DNA of 64,000 bases from the NCBI RefSeq assembly GCF_007678455.1, contig NZ_VEEP01000008.1, forward strand, positions 207,413 to 271,412, written 5' to 3'. The notes beneath the pieces are model-generated. The model made no database searches and was not told the origin of the DNA. It was given only the letters and a program-made list of their open reading frames with translations. Of the stretch, positions 26,196-35,925 are shown piece by piece. Position 1 is the stretch's first letter, and each line of letters opens with the position of its first letter. This DNA comes from Cytobacillus oceanisediminis 2691 (GTDB lineage: Bacteria; Bacillota; Bacilli; Bacillales; Cytobacillaceae). The translations under genes and the position numbers were made by a program.

Positions 26196-26286
26196 GTGCT
26201 CAAAAGACCTTCGGTATTTCTCGCAGGTTGCCGCTGAAGCATTTTCAGTGAAGTTAGCAACCCTCTACCGACTAAGCTAATGGCTC
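26196..26286 (-). pseudogene. Broken tRNA-Lys: 5' half plus 61-bp insert related to the tRNA-Phe one
   Basis: Minus strand 26286-26263 matches the tRNA-Lys 5' end through GGTAGAG with one change (GCTTAG for GCTCAG). A 61-bp segment (26262-26202) follows that is clearly related to the insert at 25845-25906: GGTTGC at one end, the shared core from GCGGCAACC into CTGCGAGAAA, then CCGAAGGTC. It leads into GAGCAC. No 3' half of the tRNA is present. Confidence 0.68.
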
Positions 26287-26479
26287 CTATAAATGTTTAT
26301 CATTTTTTGTCGAATTAGTGACAACGTTGTTTATATTACCATAGCAATTTGTCTTTTGTATATATTTTTTATAAACTTTTTTTACTTTTTTCTTTTATCC
26401 TGCAATTCCCCTTCGAATTCAGTAGTAATTCTTCTGAATTTGAATTTTTCTTGCTCGAAAATTACATAGTTACTGGCTA

Positions 26480-26571
26480 ATTCCGCGAACATATGGACTA
26501 TTCCCGCGAGTCAGACTGGCATTCCCGCGGAATCACACATTAATTCCGTGAATTCAACCCATAATTCCGCG
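26480..26571. repeat. Five ~21-bp periodic copies of ATTCC(C)GCG
   Basis: ATTCCGCGA (26480), ATTCCCGCG (26500), ATTCCCGCG (26521), ATTCCGTGA (26543) and ATTCCGCGA (26563) recur every 20-22 bp, with unrelated spacers of about 12 bp. The array lies in the 320-bp gap between the tRNA cluster and the purA terminator. I see no gene in 26287-26606. Confidence 0.7.
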
Positions 26572-26606
26572 ACTTGGAAAACGGCTGGAAAACCGGCCGC
26601 AACAAT

Positions 26607-26646
26607 AAAATAAGCCCCCGATCTCCATGATCAGGGGCTTATTTTT
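26607..26646 (-). terminator. Terminator of purA
   Basis: AAAATAAGCCCCCGATC and GATCAGGGGCTTATTTT form a long stem with one mismatch and a short loop. Confidence 0.88.
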
Positions 26647-26653
26647 AGCTAAA

Positions 26654-27943
26654 TTATGATCTCCAAGGGCTACGCACGACGTTTGTCTGGGTGCGGTCTG
26701 GACCGACTGAGAAAATAGATAATGGAATACCTGTCAGCTGTGAAATGCGTTCGAGATAGTGTCTTGCATTTTCCGGCAGTTCATCGAGTGACTTCACGCC
26801 TGTGATGTCTTCGGTCCAGCCTGGCAGTTCTTCGTAGACTGGTTCGCATTCAGCGAGTGCCTTCAGGCTTGCAGGGAACTCTTCGATCAATTCACCTTTA
26901 TAGCGATAGGCCACACAAATTTTAAGCGTTTCAATCCCAGTCAGAACATCGATGGAATTCAAGGATAGGTCCGTGATTCCGCTGACTCGGCGGGCATGGC
27001 GGACGACGACGCTGTCGAACCAGCCAACGCGGCGCGGGCGGCCTGTCGTTGTCCCGTACTCGCGGCCTACTTCACGAATCTGGTTTCCAATTTCATTGTC
27101 CAGTTCAGTTGGGAACGGACCATCACCTACGCGAGTCGTATAGGCTTTGGAAACACCTACAATATGAGTGATTTTCGTTGGCCCTACTCCAGACCCGATT
27201 GTCACTCCGCCAGCAACTGGATTGGAAGAGGTAACAAAGGGATATGTACCCTGGTCTATATCAAGCATTACTCCCTGTGCGCCTTCAAACAGCACTCGGC
27301 GGCCTTCGTCCAATGCATCATTTAAAACGACGGAAGTATCAACAACATAATGCTTAATTTGTTGGCCATATTCATAATACTCATCCAGAATGTCCTCAAT
27401 CTTGAATCCTTCTGTCTCATAGATGCGTTCAAGCAGACGATTTTTTTCTTCAAGATTGCGGGTAAGCTTTTCTTCAAATACTTCACGATCCAGTAAGTCA
27501 GCAATCCTGATTCCTATACGGGCAGCCTTGTCCATATACGCTGGGCCGATCCCCTTTTTTGTCGTGCCAATCTTATTTGCACCCTTGCTTGCTTCTTCCA
27601 CTTCATCCAGCTTCAGATGATATGGCAGGATAACATGGGCGCGGTTGCTGATTCGAAGATTGTCAGTGGAGACGTCCTTATCGTGAAGATAGGCAAGTTC
27701 CTTTACAAGTGCTTTTGGATCGACAACCATTCCGTTTCCGATGACGCTGATTTTCTCTTTATAAAAAATTCCTGATGGAATCAAATGCAGTTTATATGTT
27801 TCACCATTGAACTTGATTGTATGGCCTGCGTTGTTTCCCCCCTGATAACGGGCAATCACTTCGGCATTTTCTGAAAGGAAATCTGTGATTTTTCCCTTTC
27901 CTTCGTCTCCCCATTGTGTTCCAACTACTACTACGGATGACAT
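26654..27943 (-). CDS. purA: Adenylosuccinate synthetase
   Basis: The 429-residue enzyme joins IMP and aspartate with GTP to make adenylosuccinate, the committed step to AMP. It shows the GTP loop [13 protein letters not shown] (12-24), the [11 protein letters not shown] segment, [26 protein letters not shown] and the C-terminal [19 protein letters not shown] precedes the ATG. It is monocistronic with its own terminator. Purine control is expected from B. subtilis, but I did not find a clear PurBox. Confidence 0.98.
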   Translation of the reverse strand: MSSVVVVGTQWGDEGKGKITDFLSENAEVIARYQGGNNAGHTIKFNGETYKLHLIPSGIFYKEKISVIGNGMVVDPKALVKELAYLHDKDVSTDNLRISNRAHVILPYHLKLDEVEEASKGANKIGTTKKGIGPAYMDKAARIGIRIADLLDREVFEEKLTRNLEEKNRLLERIYETEGFKIEDILDEYYEYGQQIKHYVVDTSVVLNDALDEGRRVLFEGAQGVMLDIDQGTYPFVTSSNPVAGGVTIGSGVGPTKITHIVGVSKAYTTRVGDGPFPTELDNEIGNQIREVGREYGTTTGRPRRVGWFDSVVVRHARRVSGITDLSLNSIDVLTGIETLKICVAYRYKGELIEEFPASLKALAECEPVYEELPGWTEDITGVKSLDELPENARHYLERISQLTGIPLSIFSVGPDRTQTNVVRSPWRS

Positions 27944-28106
27944 ATAAAAAGCACCTCCAAAGGTAATACGGTTATTTTTCCGTTTGAAACATATAAAGTT
28001 TACCAGTAATCATGGGGGTAAGTCAATAAAACACGAACATTAAATTTATATAACAATTCTTTCGTTCGTAAAATTAACTTGAATAATTGATTAAAGATAA
28101 AAAAAA

Positions 28107-28133
28107 GAGAATTAACCAAACTGGTCAATTCTC
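28107..28133 (-). terminator. Terminator of dnaB
   Basis: AGAGAATTAACCA and TGGTCAATTCTC pair around AAC with one mismatch; a T-rich tract follows on the minus strand. Confidence 0.8.
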
Positions 28134-28134
28134 A

Positions 28135-29499
28135 TTATGCCCCGGGTGGAGCGTACGATTCGTCATATCGGTTTTCAATGTTGACGAATTTATTGTATTC
28201 TTTTACAAAGGCTAGCTTCACGGTTCCTGTCGGGCCGTTACGCTGCTTGGCAATGATGATTTCGATGATATTCTTGTCTTCGGATTCCTTATCATAGTAA
28301 TCATCACGATACAGGAACGCAACGATATCGGCATCCTGCTCGATTGATCCGGATTCACGGATATCGGACATCATCGGACGCTTGTCCTGACGTTGTTCCA
28401 CGCCACGGGACAGCTGCGACAAGGCGATGACTGGAACCTGCAGTTCACGTGCCAGCTGCTTGAGGGAACGTGAGATTTCCGATACTTCCTGCTGGCGGTT
28501 TTCGCCAGCACGGCCGCTTCCAAGGATCAGCTGCAAGTAGTCGATCATGATCATGCCAAGACCTTGTTCCTGCTTTAGACGGCGGCATTTGGAACGGATA
28601 TCAGTAATCCTGACACCCGGGGTATCATCAATGAAAATCCCTGCATTGGACAGGCTGCCCATTGCCATCGTCAGCTTGCCCCAGTCTTCATCATTTAGGG
28701 ATCCAGTACGCAGTCTCTGGGCATCAATATTTCCCTCAGCACAGAGTACACGCATGACAAGCTGTTCCGCACCCATCTCCAAACTGAAAATCGCGACATT
28801 CTCCCCTGTCTTTTTCGCAACATTCTGGGCGATGTTCAGGGCGAACGCTGTTTTACCAACAGAAGGACGGGCACCCACTATGATCAGGTCATTCCGCTGG
28901 AAACCGGCGGTCATACGGTCAAGCTCAGCAAAACCAGTTTCCAGCCCGGTGATATCCCCTTTACGGTTATGCATTTCCTCGATATTATCATAAGTCCGGA
29001 CAAGGACATCTTTTATATTGTGGAACGCCCCGCCGCCTTTGCGCTGGGCAACCTCCATGATGTTCTTTTCTGCCTCGGCCAGCAATGCTTCAACTTCATC
29101 TTCACGCATATAGCCATCTTCAGCAATGCCTGAAGCAGTGCGGATCAGCCTTCTCAGCAGCGATTTTTCTTCTACGATTCTAGCATAATACTCTATGTTT
29201 GCTGCAGTCGGCACGGACGCAGCCAATTCACTTAGATAGCTGACCCCTCCAACATCCTCAATCAGCTTGGAAGATGCCAGGTTCTCCGTGACGGTCACGA
29301 GGTCGATTGCTTTCCCTTTATCATTCAAATCCAGCATGACGCTGAATATTTTCTGGTGTGCCACACGATAAAAATCATCTGGTAACAGGATTTCTGAAGC
29401 AAGAGTTAAAGCTGATGGCTCTAAAAAAATTGCACCAAGTACGGCTTGTTCCGCTTCCATATTTTGCGGCGGAAGTCGATCCGCGAATAATTCACTCAT
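28135..29499 (-). CDS. dnaB: Replicative DNA helicase DnaB (DnaC of B. subtilis)
   Basis: This 454-residue hexameric RecA-like helicase has an N-terminal DnaB domain (LPPQNMEAEQAVLGAIFLEP), linker, and ATPase core with Walker A GARPSVGKTAFAL (about 204-216) and Walker B MIMIDYLQL, plus SQLSRGVE and the RQR-type finger region. It unwinds DNA ahead of the replisome. It lies 115 bp after rplI with a terminator between, and is named dnaC in B. subtilis. Confidence 0.98.
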   Translation of the reverse strand: MSELFADRLPPQNMEAEQAVLGAIFLEPSALTLASEILLPDDFYRVAHQKIFSVMLDLNDKGKAIDLVTVTENLASSKLIEDVGGVSYLSELAASVPTAANIEYYARIVEEKSLLRRLIRTASGIAEDGYMREDEVEALLAEAEKNIMEVAQRKGGGAFHNIKDVLVRTYDNIEEMHNRKGDITGLETGFAELDRMTAGFQRNDLIIVGARPSVGKTAFALNIAQNVAKKTGENVAIFSLEMGAEQLVMRVLCAEGNIDAQRLRTGSLNDEDWGKLTMAMGSLSNAGIFIDDTPGVRITDIRSKCRRLKQEQGLGMIMIDYLQLILGSGRAGENRQQEVSEISRSLKQLARELQVPVIALSQLSRGVEQRQDKRPMMSDIRESGSIEQDADIVAFLYRDDYYDKESEDKNIIEIIIAKQRNGPTGTVKLAFVKEYNKFVNIENRYDESYAPPGA

Positions 29500-29532
29500 C
29501 TGCCAGCCCCCTTACAAAATTACTGTAATTGA

Positions 29533-29559
29533 AAAAAAGTGATCAGCTGAACCGATCAC
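29533..29559 (-). terminator. Terminator of rplI
   Basis: GTGATC/GATCAC stem with partly paired loop, followed by seven T on the minus strand. Confidence 0.7.
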
Positions 29560-29613
29560 CTATTTCTGTAACTATATTATTTTATCATGTTTAAGACTAT
29601 ATGGAACTGTAAA

Positions 29614-30063
29614 TTATTTTCCTTCTTTTACATGGACATTCAATGTTGCCTGAACTTCTTTATGAAGCTTTACAGGAACTTTTGTGTATCCTAGTGTGCG
29701 GATAGCATCCTGCATCTCGATTTTACGCTTATCAAGCTTGATTTTATGCGCTTTTTGCAGTTCATCAGCAATCTGCTTACTTGTGATTGAACCAAAAAGA
29801 CGGCCGTCTTCACCGGACTTTGCAGATAGTTCAACCGTAACTTTTTCCAGCTTTTCCTTCAATGCCTTCGCATCCTCAAGTTCCTGCTGGGCCATTTTCT
29901 CTTCTTTCTTCTGCTGTGCGCTCAGGGAACTCATTGCGGCCTGATTGGCTTCTACAGCAAGCCCCTGCTTTATCAGGAAGTTATGAGCATAGCCGTCTGC
30001 CACATTTTTGATTTCGCCTTTTTTGCCTTTTCCTTTAACGTCCTTCAAAAAGATTACTTTCAT
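29614..30063 (-). CDS. rplI: 50S ribosomal protein L9
   Basis: This 149-residue L9 has the N-terminal rRNA-binding motif [31 protein letters not shown], a long central helix and the C-terminal domain with [11 protein letters not shown]. The ATG overlaps the gdpP stop by four bases, so the two are coupled. Confidence 0.98.
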   Translation of the reverse strand: MKVIFLKDVKGKGKKGEIKNVADGYAHNFLIKQGLAVEANQAAMSSLSAQQKKEEKMAQQELEDAKALKEKLEKVTVELSAKSGEDGRLFGSITSKQIADELQKAHKIKLDKRKIEMQDAIRTLGYTKVPVKLHKEVQATLNVHVKEGK

Positions 30064-32033
30064 TCTTTTTGTCCCCCTTCTAAATAATCATCTATCGCAT
30101 TTTGTAAAAGTGTTTCTGCCTCGTCCGTTGAAAGATCATACATTTGTGTTGCTGCATTGGTCAAATGCCCGCCGCCTTCGAGATTTTCCATGATGACCTG
30201 GACATTGACTTCACCTAATGATCTTGCGCTGATGCCAATCGTGGCTTCGGCTCTCCGGGATATAACAAATGACGCCTGTACACCATCCATAGTCAAAAGG
30301 GTGTCTGCTGCCTGTGCAATCAGGACATGGTCACAATAAATATCATCCGATCCTTTTGCAATGACAATGCCGTCACGGTAAAAATAAACATTTTCAATGA
30401 TTCTTGCTCTTTTAATATAGGTATTAATATCTTCTTTTAAGAACTTCTGGACCAGAACAGTATCCGCCCCATGGCTTCGGAGGTAGGAAGCAGCATCGAA
30501 TGTCCGTGCACCAGTCCTTAAAGTAAAGCTTTTTGTATCGACGATAATCCCAGCCAGTAAAGCAGTGGCCTCAAGCATCTGGATTCTTCCATTTTTCGGC
30601 TGGTATTCAAGCAATTCCGTAACGAGCTCTGCCGTCGAGGAAGCATAGGGCTCCATGTAGACAAGCAGCGGATTTTTGATAAACTCCTCGCCCCTGCGAT
30701 GGTGGTCGATGACGATGACATTCTCAATCTTGTTCAATAGCTTTTCATCGATCACCAGTGACGGCTTATGCGTATCGACGACGACCAGCAAAGTGTCATC
30801 TGAGGCGATTTCATACGCCTGTTCCGGTGTGATGAAACGGGAGTAGAGATCTTCGTTTTGTTTAATCTCATCCATCAGGCGTTGCACACCTGTATCAATC
30901 TCGTTTTTATTATAGATAATGAACCCTTCACGCTTGTTCAGTTGGGCAACTTTAAGGATTCCGATTGCCGAACCGATCGCGTCCATATCCGGGTTCTTAT
31001 GGCCCATGATCAAGACCTTGTCACTCTCGATGACGAGTTCCTTCAGTGCGTGGGAAATGACTCGTGCCCTTACCCTTGTACGCTTTTCAACAGGATTGGT
31101 CTTGCCTCCATAAAACTTCACTTTTCCATTAGGCTGCTTGATTGCCACCTGGTCACCGCCACGCCCCAAAGCAAGGTCCAAACTGGATTGTGCCTGTGTA
31201 CCTAGCTCAGGAAGAGAAGAATATCCAGTGCCAACCCCAATACTTAAAGTTAAAGGAACGTTTTGCTTTGATGTCGTCTCCCTTACCTCATCAAGGATGG
31301 TGAATTTGCCTTTTTCCAGCAGCCGGAGGATATGCTCATTGAATACCGCGATAAAGCGCTCTGATGATACCCTTTTTAGGAAAACCCCATTATTGGTCGC
31401 CCATTTATTCAAAATCGAGGTCACCAAACTGTTCAGACTGCTTTTTGTCTGATCATCCATCCCCTGGGTCACTTCTTCATAATTATCAAGATAAATGATC
31501 GAGATGACTGTCCGTTCATCATGATACATTTTTTCAATTTCGGTCTGCTCGGTCACATCGAAAAAGTAGAGCAACCGCTCCTCAGGTTTATGGATGATCC
31601 TGAATTTGCGATCGTGAAGAGTGATGATTTCCGTTTCGACCTCTTGCTTGATCAATGGAATGACGGCATCGGCTACATCATACAGTGACTTTCCGACAAG
31701 CGAGTCTTCATTGAAACAGGAGGCAATGAAAGGGTTCGTCCACTCAATATAATAGTCATCATTGATTAGCATGATCCCGATCGGCATTTCCATCAAAGCC
31801 TCTTCGCCGACCTTTTTCACGCGGTAAGAAAGGGTGGAAATATACTCTTCCGTTTCTTCCTTTATTTTATGATTCACTTGAAAAATCAAATATACCAACA
31901 GGCCAGTGAGAATGAACCCTGCAGCCCCTATAATCCAGTTATAGAAAGACAGAAATCCAATTAGCACCAGTGTTACGGCCATCAATCCATACAATGGATA
32001 ACGTATTTGCCGCCTCTCTAAATAAGAAGGCAT
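30060..32033 (-). CDS. gdpP: Cyclic-di-AMP phosphodiesterase GdpP
   Basis: The 657-residue membrane enzyme has two N-terminal helices (about 12-55), a PAS domain (about 85-150), a degenerate GGDEF domain (SSERFIAVF in place of GGDEF) and DHH/DHHA1 domains with [29 protein letters not shown] and the C-terminal GGGHLTNAA. It degrades c-di-AMP, which controls potassium, turgor and wall stress. It lies 30 bp after yybS and overlaps rplI, the same order as in B. subtilis. Confidence 0.97.
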   Translation of the reverse strand: MPSYLERRQIRYPLYGLMAVTLVLIGFLSFYNWIIGAAGFILTGLLVYLIFQVNHKIKEETEEYISTLSYRVKKVGEEALMEMPIGIMLINDDYYIEWTNPFIASCFNEDSLVGKSLYDVADAVIPLIKQEVETEIITLHDRKFRIIHKPEERLLYFFDVTEQTEIEKMYHDERTVISIIYLDNYEEVTQGMDDQTKSSLNSLVTSILNKWATNNGVFLKRVSSERFIAVFNEHILRLLEKGKFTILDEVRETTSKQNVPLTLSIGVGTGYSSLPELGTQAQSSLDLALGRGGDQVAIKQPNGKVKFYGGKTNPVEKRTRVRARVISHALKELVIESDKVLIMGHKNPDMDAIGSAIGILKVAQLNKREGFIIYNKNEIDTGVQRLMDEIKQNEDLYSRFITPEQAYEIASDDTLLVVVDTHKPSLVIDEKLLNKIENVIVIDHHRRGEEFIKNPLLVYMEPYASSTAELVTELLEYQPKNGRIQMLEATALLAGIIVDTKSFTLRTGARTFDAASYLRSHGADTVLVQKFLKEDINTYIKRARIIENVYFYRDGIVIAKGSDDIYCDHVLIAQAADTLLTMDGVQASFVISRRAEATIGISARSLGEVNVQVIMENLEGGGHLTNAATQMYDLSTDEAETLLQNAIDDYLEGGQKE

Positions 32034-32063
32034 GTGCTCAGCTCCTAAAGCGTTAGTTTCTGA

Positions 32064-33005
32064 TTACTTCTTCTCTCCTAGACGTTTTCTTAAATCAAAT
32101 CCTAAATCAATTATACCTAATATCCTCACAATATAAAGAACAAATGGCAGGAGGAACATCAGGACTATCACGATAATGGGGACAGCTTTCGTGTACCCTT
32201 TTATATGCGTGAAATAAAAAACGAACGCGATACCTTGAAGAACCATCAGCATTTGCAGGATGAACGAAAGATTGGATATCACCCAGAACCAATACGTCCC
32301 TTGTTCAGGCTGCATGACCAATGCAACGATCATCGTGATCAGATAGTACCATAGAATGCTTTTTGGAAGATTCAATTCCCTGAACGGACGCCATACAGGC
32401 ACCTTGATGCCAAACCGTTTCATGAACGGAAATGAAGCAAGCTGAAGCAGGAACACAATTAAAAAGGAAGACATCACGAACATGCTTGGCACAAGTACTT
32501 CAATCATATCGACCATTGTTTCAAATTGTTTGATAAGCTTCTCATCAGGTGTCTGGCCCATTTGTTCAAGCATATTGATTGCCTGATCAACAGAGGAACG
32601 GAATACCGTCACCATTTCATCAATGAAATTGATGTTAAATAAAACGATCGACAAAGCATATTGTGCCACTAAATTCACTAGAAACACGACGGAACCGGCG
32701 ATATAAACAGCAAACCTGCTTTTCCCTTCCCTCACCATATACCCCATGACTGCTCCTGTCGTTCCAAAAGCTAGAGCCAGTGGCATCGCCAGGAACGAAC
32801 CAAGAATCATCGATAGCAAAACAGCCGCGAGTGTAAAGACAGCGGTGCTTTTCCAGTCATGCTTAGCCCCGAACATCAGGAACGGCAAGGAAAGAAAGAA
32901 ATTCACGACCATTCCCAATCCGGGAATATACAAAGTAATTAACAACAAAACAGCAAAAATCGCCAACAGGATGGCACCCTCTGTCAGCTTGTATGTATTT
33001 TTCAT
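32064..33005 (-). CDS. yybS: YybS-like membrane protein (DUF2232)
   Basis: The 313-residue integral membrane protein has about eight helices and belongs to the DUF2232 family, seen always near gdpP-rplI in Bacillus. Its fold recalls substrate-binding components of ECF-type transporters, but no substrate is known. GAGGTGAAAT precedes the ATG. Confidence 0.88.
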   Translation of the reverse strand: MKNTYKLTEGAILLAIFAVLLLITLYIPGLGMVVNFFLSLPFLMFGAKHDWKSTAVFTLAAVLLSMILGSFLAMPLALAFGTTGAVMGYMVREGKSRFAVYIAGSVVFLVNLVAQYALSIVLFNINFIDEMVTVFRSSVDQAINMLEQMGQTPDEKLIKQFETMVDMIEVLVPSMFVMSSFLIVFLLQLASFPFMKRFGIKVPVWRPFRELNLPKSILWYYLITMIVALVMQPEQGTYWFWVISNLSFILQMLMVLQGIAFVFYFTHIKGYTKAVPIIVIVLMFLLPFVLYIVRILGIIDLGFDLRKRLGEKK

Positions 33006-33216
33006 ATTTCACCTCATCTAAAAGCGTAAGCGCCTTGGATAGCCCTGACAAGCGTTCAAAGCGTATGCATCCTGATTATGCCCGACATCATCTCCAGACT
33101 GAAGACTTCCGGGCATGGCCACATCTAAAATAACCGATAAGAACTATTTTATCCTGTAAATTACGGACAAGCAACCAAAGCGGTATTATAGCTGGAAGAA
33201 AGGCAAAAGTAATATA

Positions 33217-33245
33217 AAAGGCAGCGGGAAGCCCCGCTGCCTTTT
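33217..33245 (-). terminator. Terminator after rpsR
   Basis: AAAAGGCAGCGGG and CCCCGCTGCCTTTT form a strong GC-rich stem with flanking A/T on both strands. Confidence 0.88.
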
Positions 33246-33256
33246 AAAACCGATCA

Positions 33257-33520
<264 letters not shown>

Positions 33521-33543
33521 TTATATTTCATGTCCGAGTTATA

Positions 33544-34029
33544 TTAGAATGGAAGATCATCATCTGAAATGTCGATCTGGCCGCCACCTGCAAATGGATC
33601 TTCATCTACTTTTGTATAACCTTGGTTCTGGCGTTGATTCTGATTCCCAAACGGGGAACCTTGATCATTTTGACGGGAATAACCGCTATCCCCTCTGTCT
33701 GAAGACTGTCCTTTTGGCTCAAGGAACTGAACACTCTCAGCAAGAACTTCTGTAACGTATACACGCTTACCATCTTGTCCTTCATAGCTGCGAGTCTGGA
33801 CACGTCCGTCTACACCTGCAAGGCTGCCTTTCTTCAAGAAGTTAGCAACGTTTTCAGCTGGACGGCGCCATACCACACAGTTAATGAAGTCTGCTTCTCT
33901 TTCCCCCTGCTGGTTGGTAAATGAACGATTTACCGCAAGCGTGAAAGTAGCAACTGCAACCCCATTAGGTGTGAAACGTAATTCAGGATCCTTGGTCAAA
34001 CGGCCGACAAGAACGACACGATTCATCAT
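33544..34029 (-). CDS. ssb: Single-stranded DNA-binding protein
   Basis: SSB of about 161 residues has the OB fold [17 protein letters not shown] to VEFLEPK-like end, a disordered Gln/Asn/Gly-rich linker and the acidic tip DISDDDLPF that docks replication and repair proteins. The ATG at 34029 follows AAGGAG at normal spacing; TTG 34038 is too close to it. It sits between rpsF and rpsR as in other Bacillaceae. Confidence 0.97.
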   Translation of the reverse strand: MMNRVVLVGRLTKDPELRFTPNGVAVATFTLAVNRSFTNQQGEREADFINCVVWRRPAENVANFLKKGSLAGVDGRVQTRSYEGQDGKRVYVTEVLAESVQFLEPKGQSSDRGDSGYSRQNDQGSPFGNQNQRQNQGYTKVDEDPFAGGGQIDISDDDLPF

Positions 34030-34058
34030 CAGAATCAACTCCTTCCCCCCAGCATGGA

Positions 34059-34074
34059 TGTTCCATGTGAAACA
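34059..34074. promoter_or_regulatory. Degenerate parS-like site between rpsF and ssb
   Basis: TGTTCCATGTGAAACA differs from the parS consensus TGTTCCACGTGAAACA at one central position. It lies 18 kb from oriC in the non-coding gap. Weak Spo0J binding is possible. Confidence 0.55.
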
Positions 34075-34107
34075 CCTTCCGCTGAAAGTTTCTATTTATA
34101 TCATTTA

Positions 34108-34395
34108 TTATTCTTCTTCTTTAATTACGATGTGGCGAAGGATATCTTCGTTGATCTTAGCAAGACGAGAGAATTCCTCAACTGCTGCCGGAGTAGCGTT
34201 TACCTTAACAAGCTGGTAGTAGCCATCACGGAAATCATTGATTTCATAAGCTAGGCGGCGTTTGCCCCATTCCTTAGCTTCTGCAACTTCCGCACCGTTG
34301 TCTGTAAGGATTGTGCTGAAACGCTCAGTAAGAGCCTTTTTAGCTTCCTCTTCAATGTTTGGGCGGATGATGTACATAATTTCGTACTTTCTCAT
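34108..34395 (-). CDS. rpsF: 30S ribosomal protein S6
   Basis: The 95-residue S6 starts [32 protein letters not shown] sets the ATG at 34395; the frame is open three codons further. First gene of rpsF-ssb-rpsR. With S18 it likely feeds back on its own mRNA leader. Confidence 0.97.
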   Translation of the reverse strand: MRKYEIMYIIRPNIEEEAKKALTERFSTILTDNGAEVAEAKEWGKRRLAYEINDFRDGYYQLVKVNATPAAVEEFSRLAKINEDILRHIVIKEEE

Positions 34396-34404
34396 CACTG
34401 TCAC

Positions 34405-34465
34405 CTCCTTTTGGTCTAAACGGCCCCATTACAGGGCAAGGAGTAATTGTTTAATTACTCACAAG
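34405..34465 (-). promoter_or_regulatory. Candidate S6:S18-responsive rpsF mRNA leader
   Basis: On the minus strand GAGTAATT-AAAC-AATTACTC forms a hairpin. It is followed by CTTGCCCTGTAATGGGGCCG, where GCCC pairs with GGGC and leaves a CCG near the Shine-Dalgarno sequence. The known S6:S18 leader motif of Firmicutes uses a CCG loop that mimics the 16S site, so the match is suggestive. Confidence 0.45.
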
Positions 34466-34590
34466 ATGAAATTATATCACAGAACCTATTCAAAAGCAAC
34501 GCAATATGAAATGAAACTGCTTTTGCTTTTGCTTTTGCTGTGTCATAGAATTCTATAAGAAAATACTAACATATGTTCGTATTTTTGTCC

Positions 34591-34641
34591 AAGCTAATTT
34601 TAGCTAATTTTAGCTAATTTTAGCTAATTTTAGCTAATTTT
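34591..34641. repeat. Five tandem copies of a 10-bp unit TAGCTAATTT
   Basis: Five near-identical 10-bp units, about one helical turn each, lie just downstream of the ychF terminator and ~190 bp upstream of the rpsF start. AGCT is a palindromic core in each unit. Confidence 0.9.
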
Positions 34642-34676
34642 AAAAAATCAGCCCTGCATCTCGGCAGGACTGACTT
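34642..34676 (-). terminator. Terminator of ychF
   Basis: On the minus strand AGTCCTGC and GCAGGGCT pair around CGAGAT, with TTTTTT after the stem. Confidence 0.85.
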
Positions 34677-34679
34677 TGA

Positions 34680-35780
34680 TTATACATTAAAGCGGAAGTG
34701 GATGATGTCTCCGTCTTTCACTTCATACTCTTTACCCTCAAGGCGGACCTTTCCGGCTTCCTTGGCAGCTGTCATTGACCCCGCTGCAAGAAGGTCATCG
34801 TAGTGGACTGTTTCTGCGCGGATGAATCCTCGCTCGAAGTCAGAGTGGATGACGCCGGCACATTGAGGTGCCTTCATGCCGCGGCGGAATGTCCATGCGC
34901 GTACTTCCTGGACGCCAGCTGTGAAGTAGGTAGCCAGTCCCAGCAGGCTGTATGCCGCACGGATCAACTGGTCCAAACCTGATTCTTCAATTCCCAGCTC
35001 CTCAAGGAACATTTCCTTTTCTTCGCCTTCTAGCTCAGCAATCTCTTCCTCGATTTTCGCACTGATGACAATAACTTCCGCATTGTCCTTTTCAGCGAAT
35101 TCGCGGACTTTCTGCACATACTCATTGCCGCTAGGGTCTGTGACATCTTCCTCGCCAACGTTGGCAACGTAAAGCATTGGCTTGATTGTCAATAAGTGAA
35201 GCTGCTTGACGATTTTCATTTCTTCTTCAGTGAATTCCACTGCGCGAGCTGGCTGTTCAGCTTCAAATGCTTCACGCAAACGTGCCAGAATCGGAAACTC
35301 AATAGAAGCTTCCTTATCTTTTTGTTTAGCCAATTTCTCAACACGGCTGATTCTTTTTTCAACAGATTCCATGTCAGCCAGAATCAATTCCAGGTTAATA
35401 ACCTCAATATCAGATATTGGGTCTACTTTACCTGCAACGTGAGTAATATTGTCATCCGCAAAACAGCGGACAACCTGACAGATTGCATCTACCTGGCGGA
35501 TATGTGAAAGGAACTTGTTACCCAGTCCTTCACCCTTGCTCGCACCTTTAACGATGCCGGCAATGTCAGTGAATTCAAAAGCAGTCGGCACCGTCTTTTT
35601 CGGCTGGACCAGCTCAGTCAATTTAGTTAAACGATGATCAGGAACCTCGACGATTCCGACATTCGGGTCAATCGTACAGAACGGATAGTTGGCTGATTCA
35701 GCACCAGCCTGTGTGATCGCATTAAACAATGTTGACTTCCCGACGTTAGGAAGCCCAACAATACCTGCTGTTAAAGCCAT
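34680..35780 (-). CDS. ychF: Redox-regulated ATPase YchF (OLA1 family)
   Basis: This 366-residue Obg-related NTPase has G1 GLPNVGKSTLFNAITQ (8-23), G3 DIAGIVKGA and a G4 NVGE segment instead of NKxD, consistent with its ATP preference, and a C-terminal TGS domain ending GDIIHFRFNV. It binds ribosomes and is linked to oxidative stress. The ATG at 35780 follows AGAGGAGTG; the frame opens three codons earlier. Confidence 0.97.
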   Translation of the reverse strand: MALTAGIVGLPNVGKSTLFNAITQAGAESANYPFCTIDPNVGIVEVPDHRLTKLTELVQPKKTVPTAFEFTDIAGIVKGASKGEGLGNKFLSHIRQVDAICQVVRCFADDNITHVAGKVDPISDIEVINLELILADMESVEKRISRVEKLAKQKDKEASIEFPILARLREAFEAEQPARAVEFTEEEMKIVKQLHLLTIKPMLYVANVGEEDVTDPSGNEYVQKVREFAEKDNAEVIVISAKIEEEIAELEGEEKEMFLEELGIEESGLDQLIRAAYSLLGLATYFTAGVQEVRAWTFRRGMKAPQCAGVIHSDFERGFIRAETVHYDDLLAAGSMTAAKEAGKVRLEGKEYEVKDGDIIHFRFNV

Positions 35781-35925
35781 CCATGTCACTCCTCTATTTA
35801 AAAATGTATCTATTCAAGCAAGAATCACCTAAACGATTTTTTCCTCTCACAATTATAGAGATTACAGGGGGAAAAGACAAGCTTGTAAAAAAGAGCAAGC
35901 CTCTTGGTGCCCTATTGAAGGGGAA

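Noticed and set aside
25970..26260. 96-codon minus-strand frame in the tRNA cluster
   Set aside because: It overlaps the tRNA-Glu and tRNA-Lys genes and the tRNA-Lys remnant.
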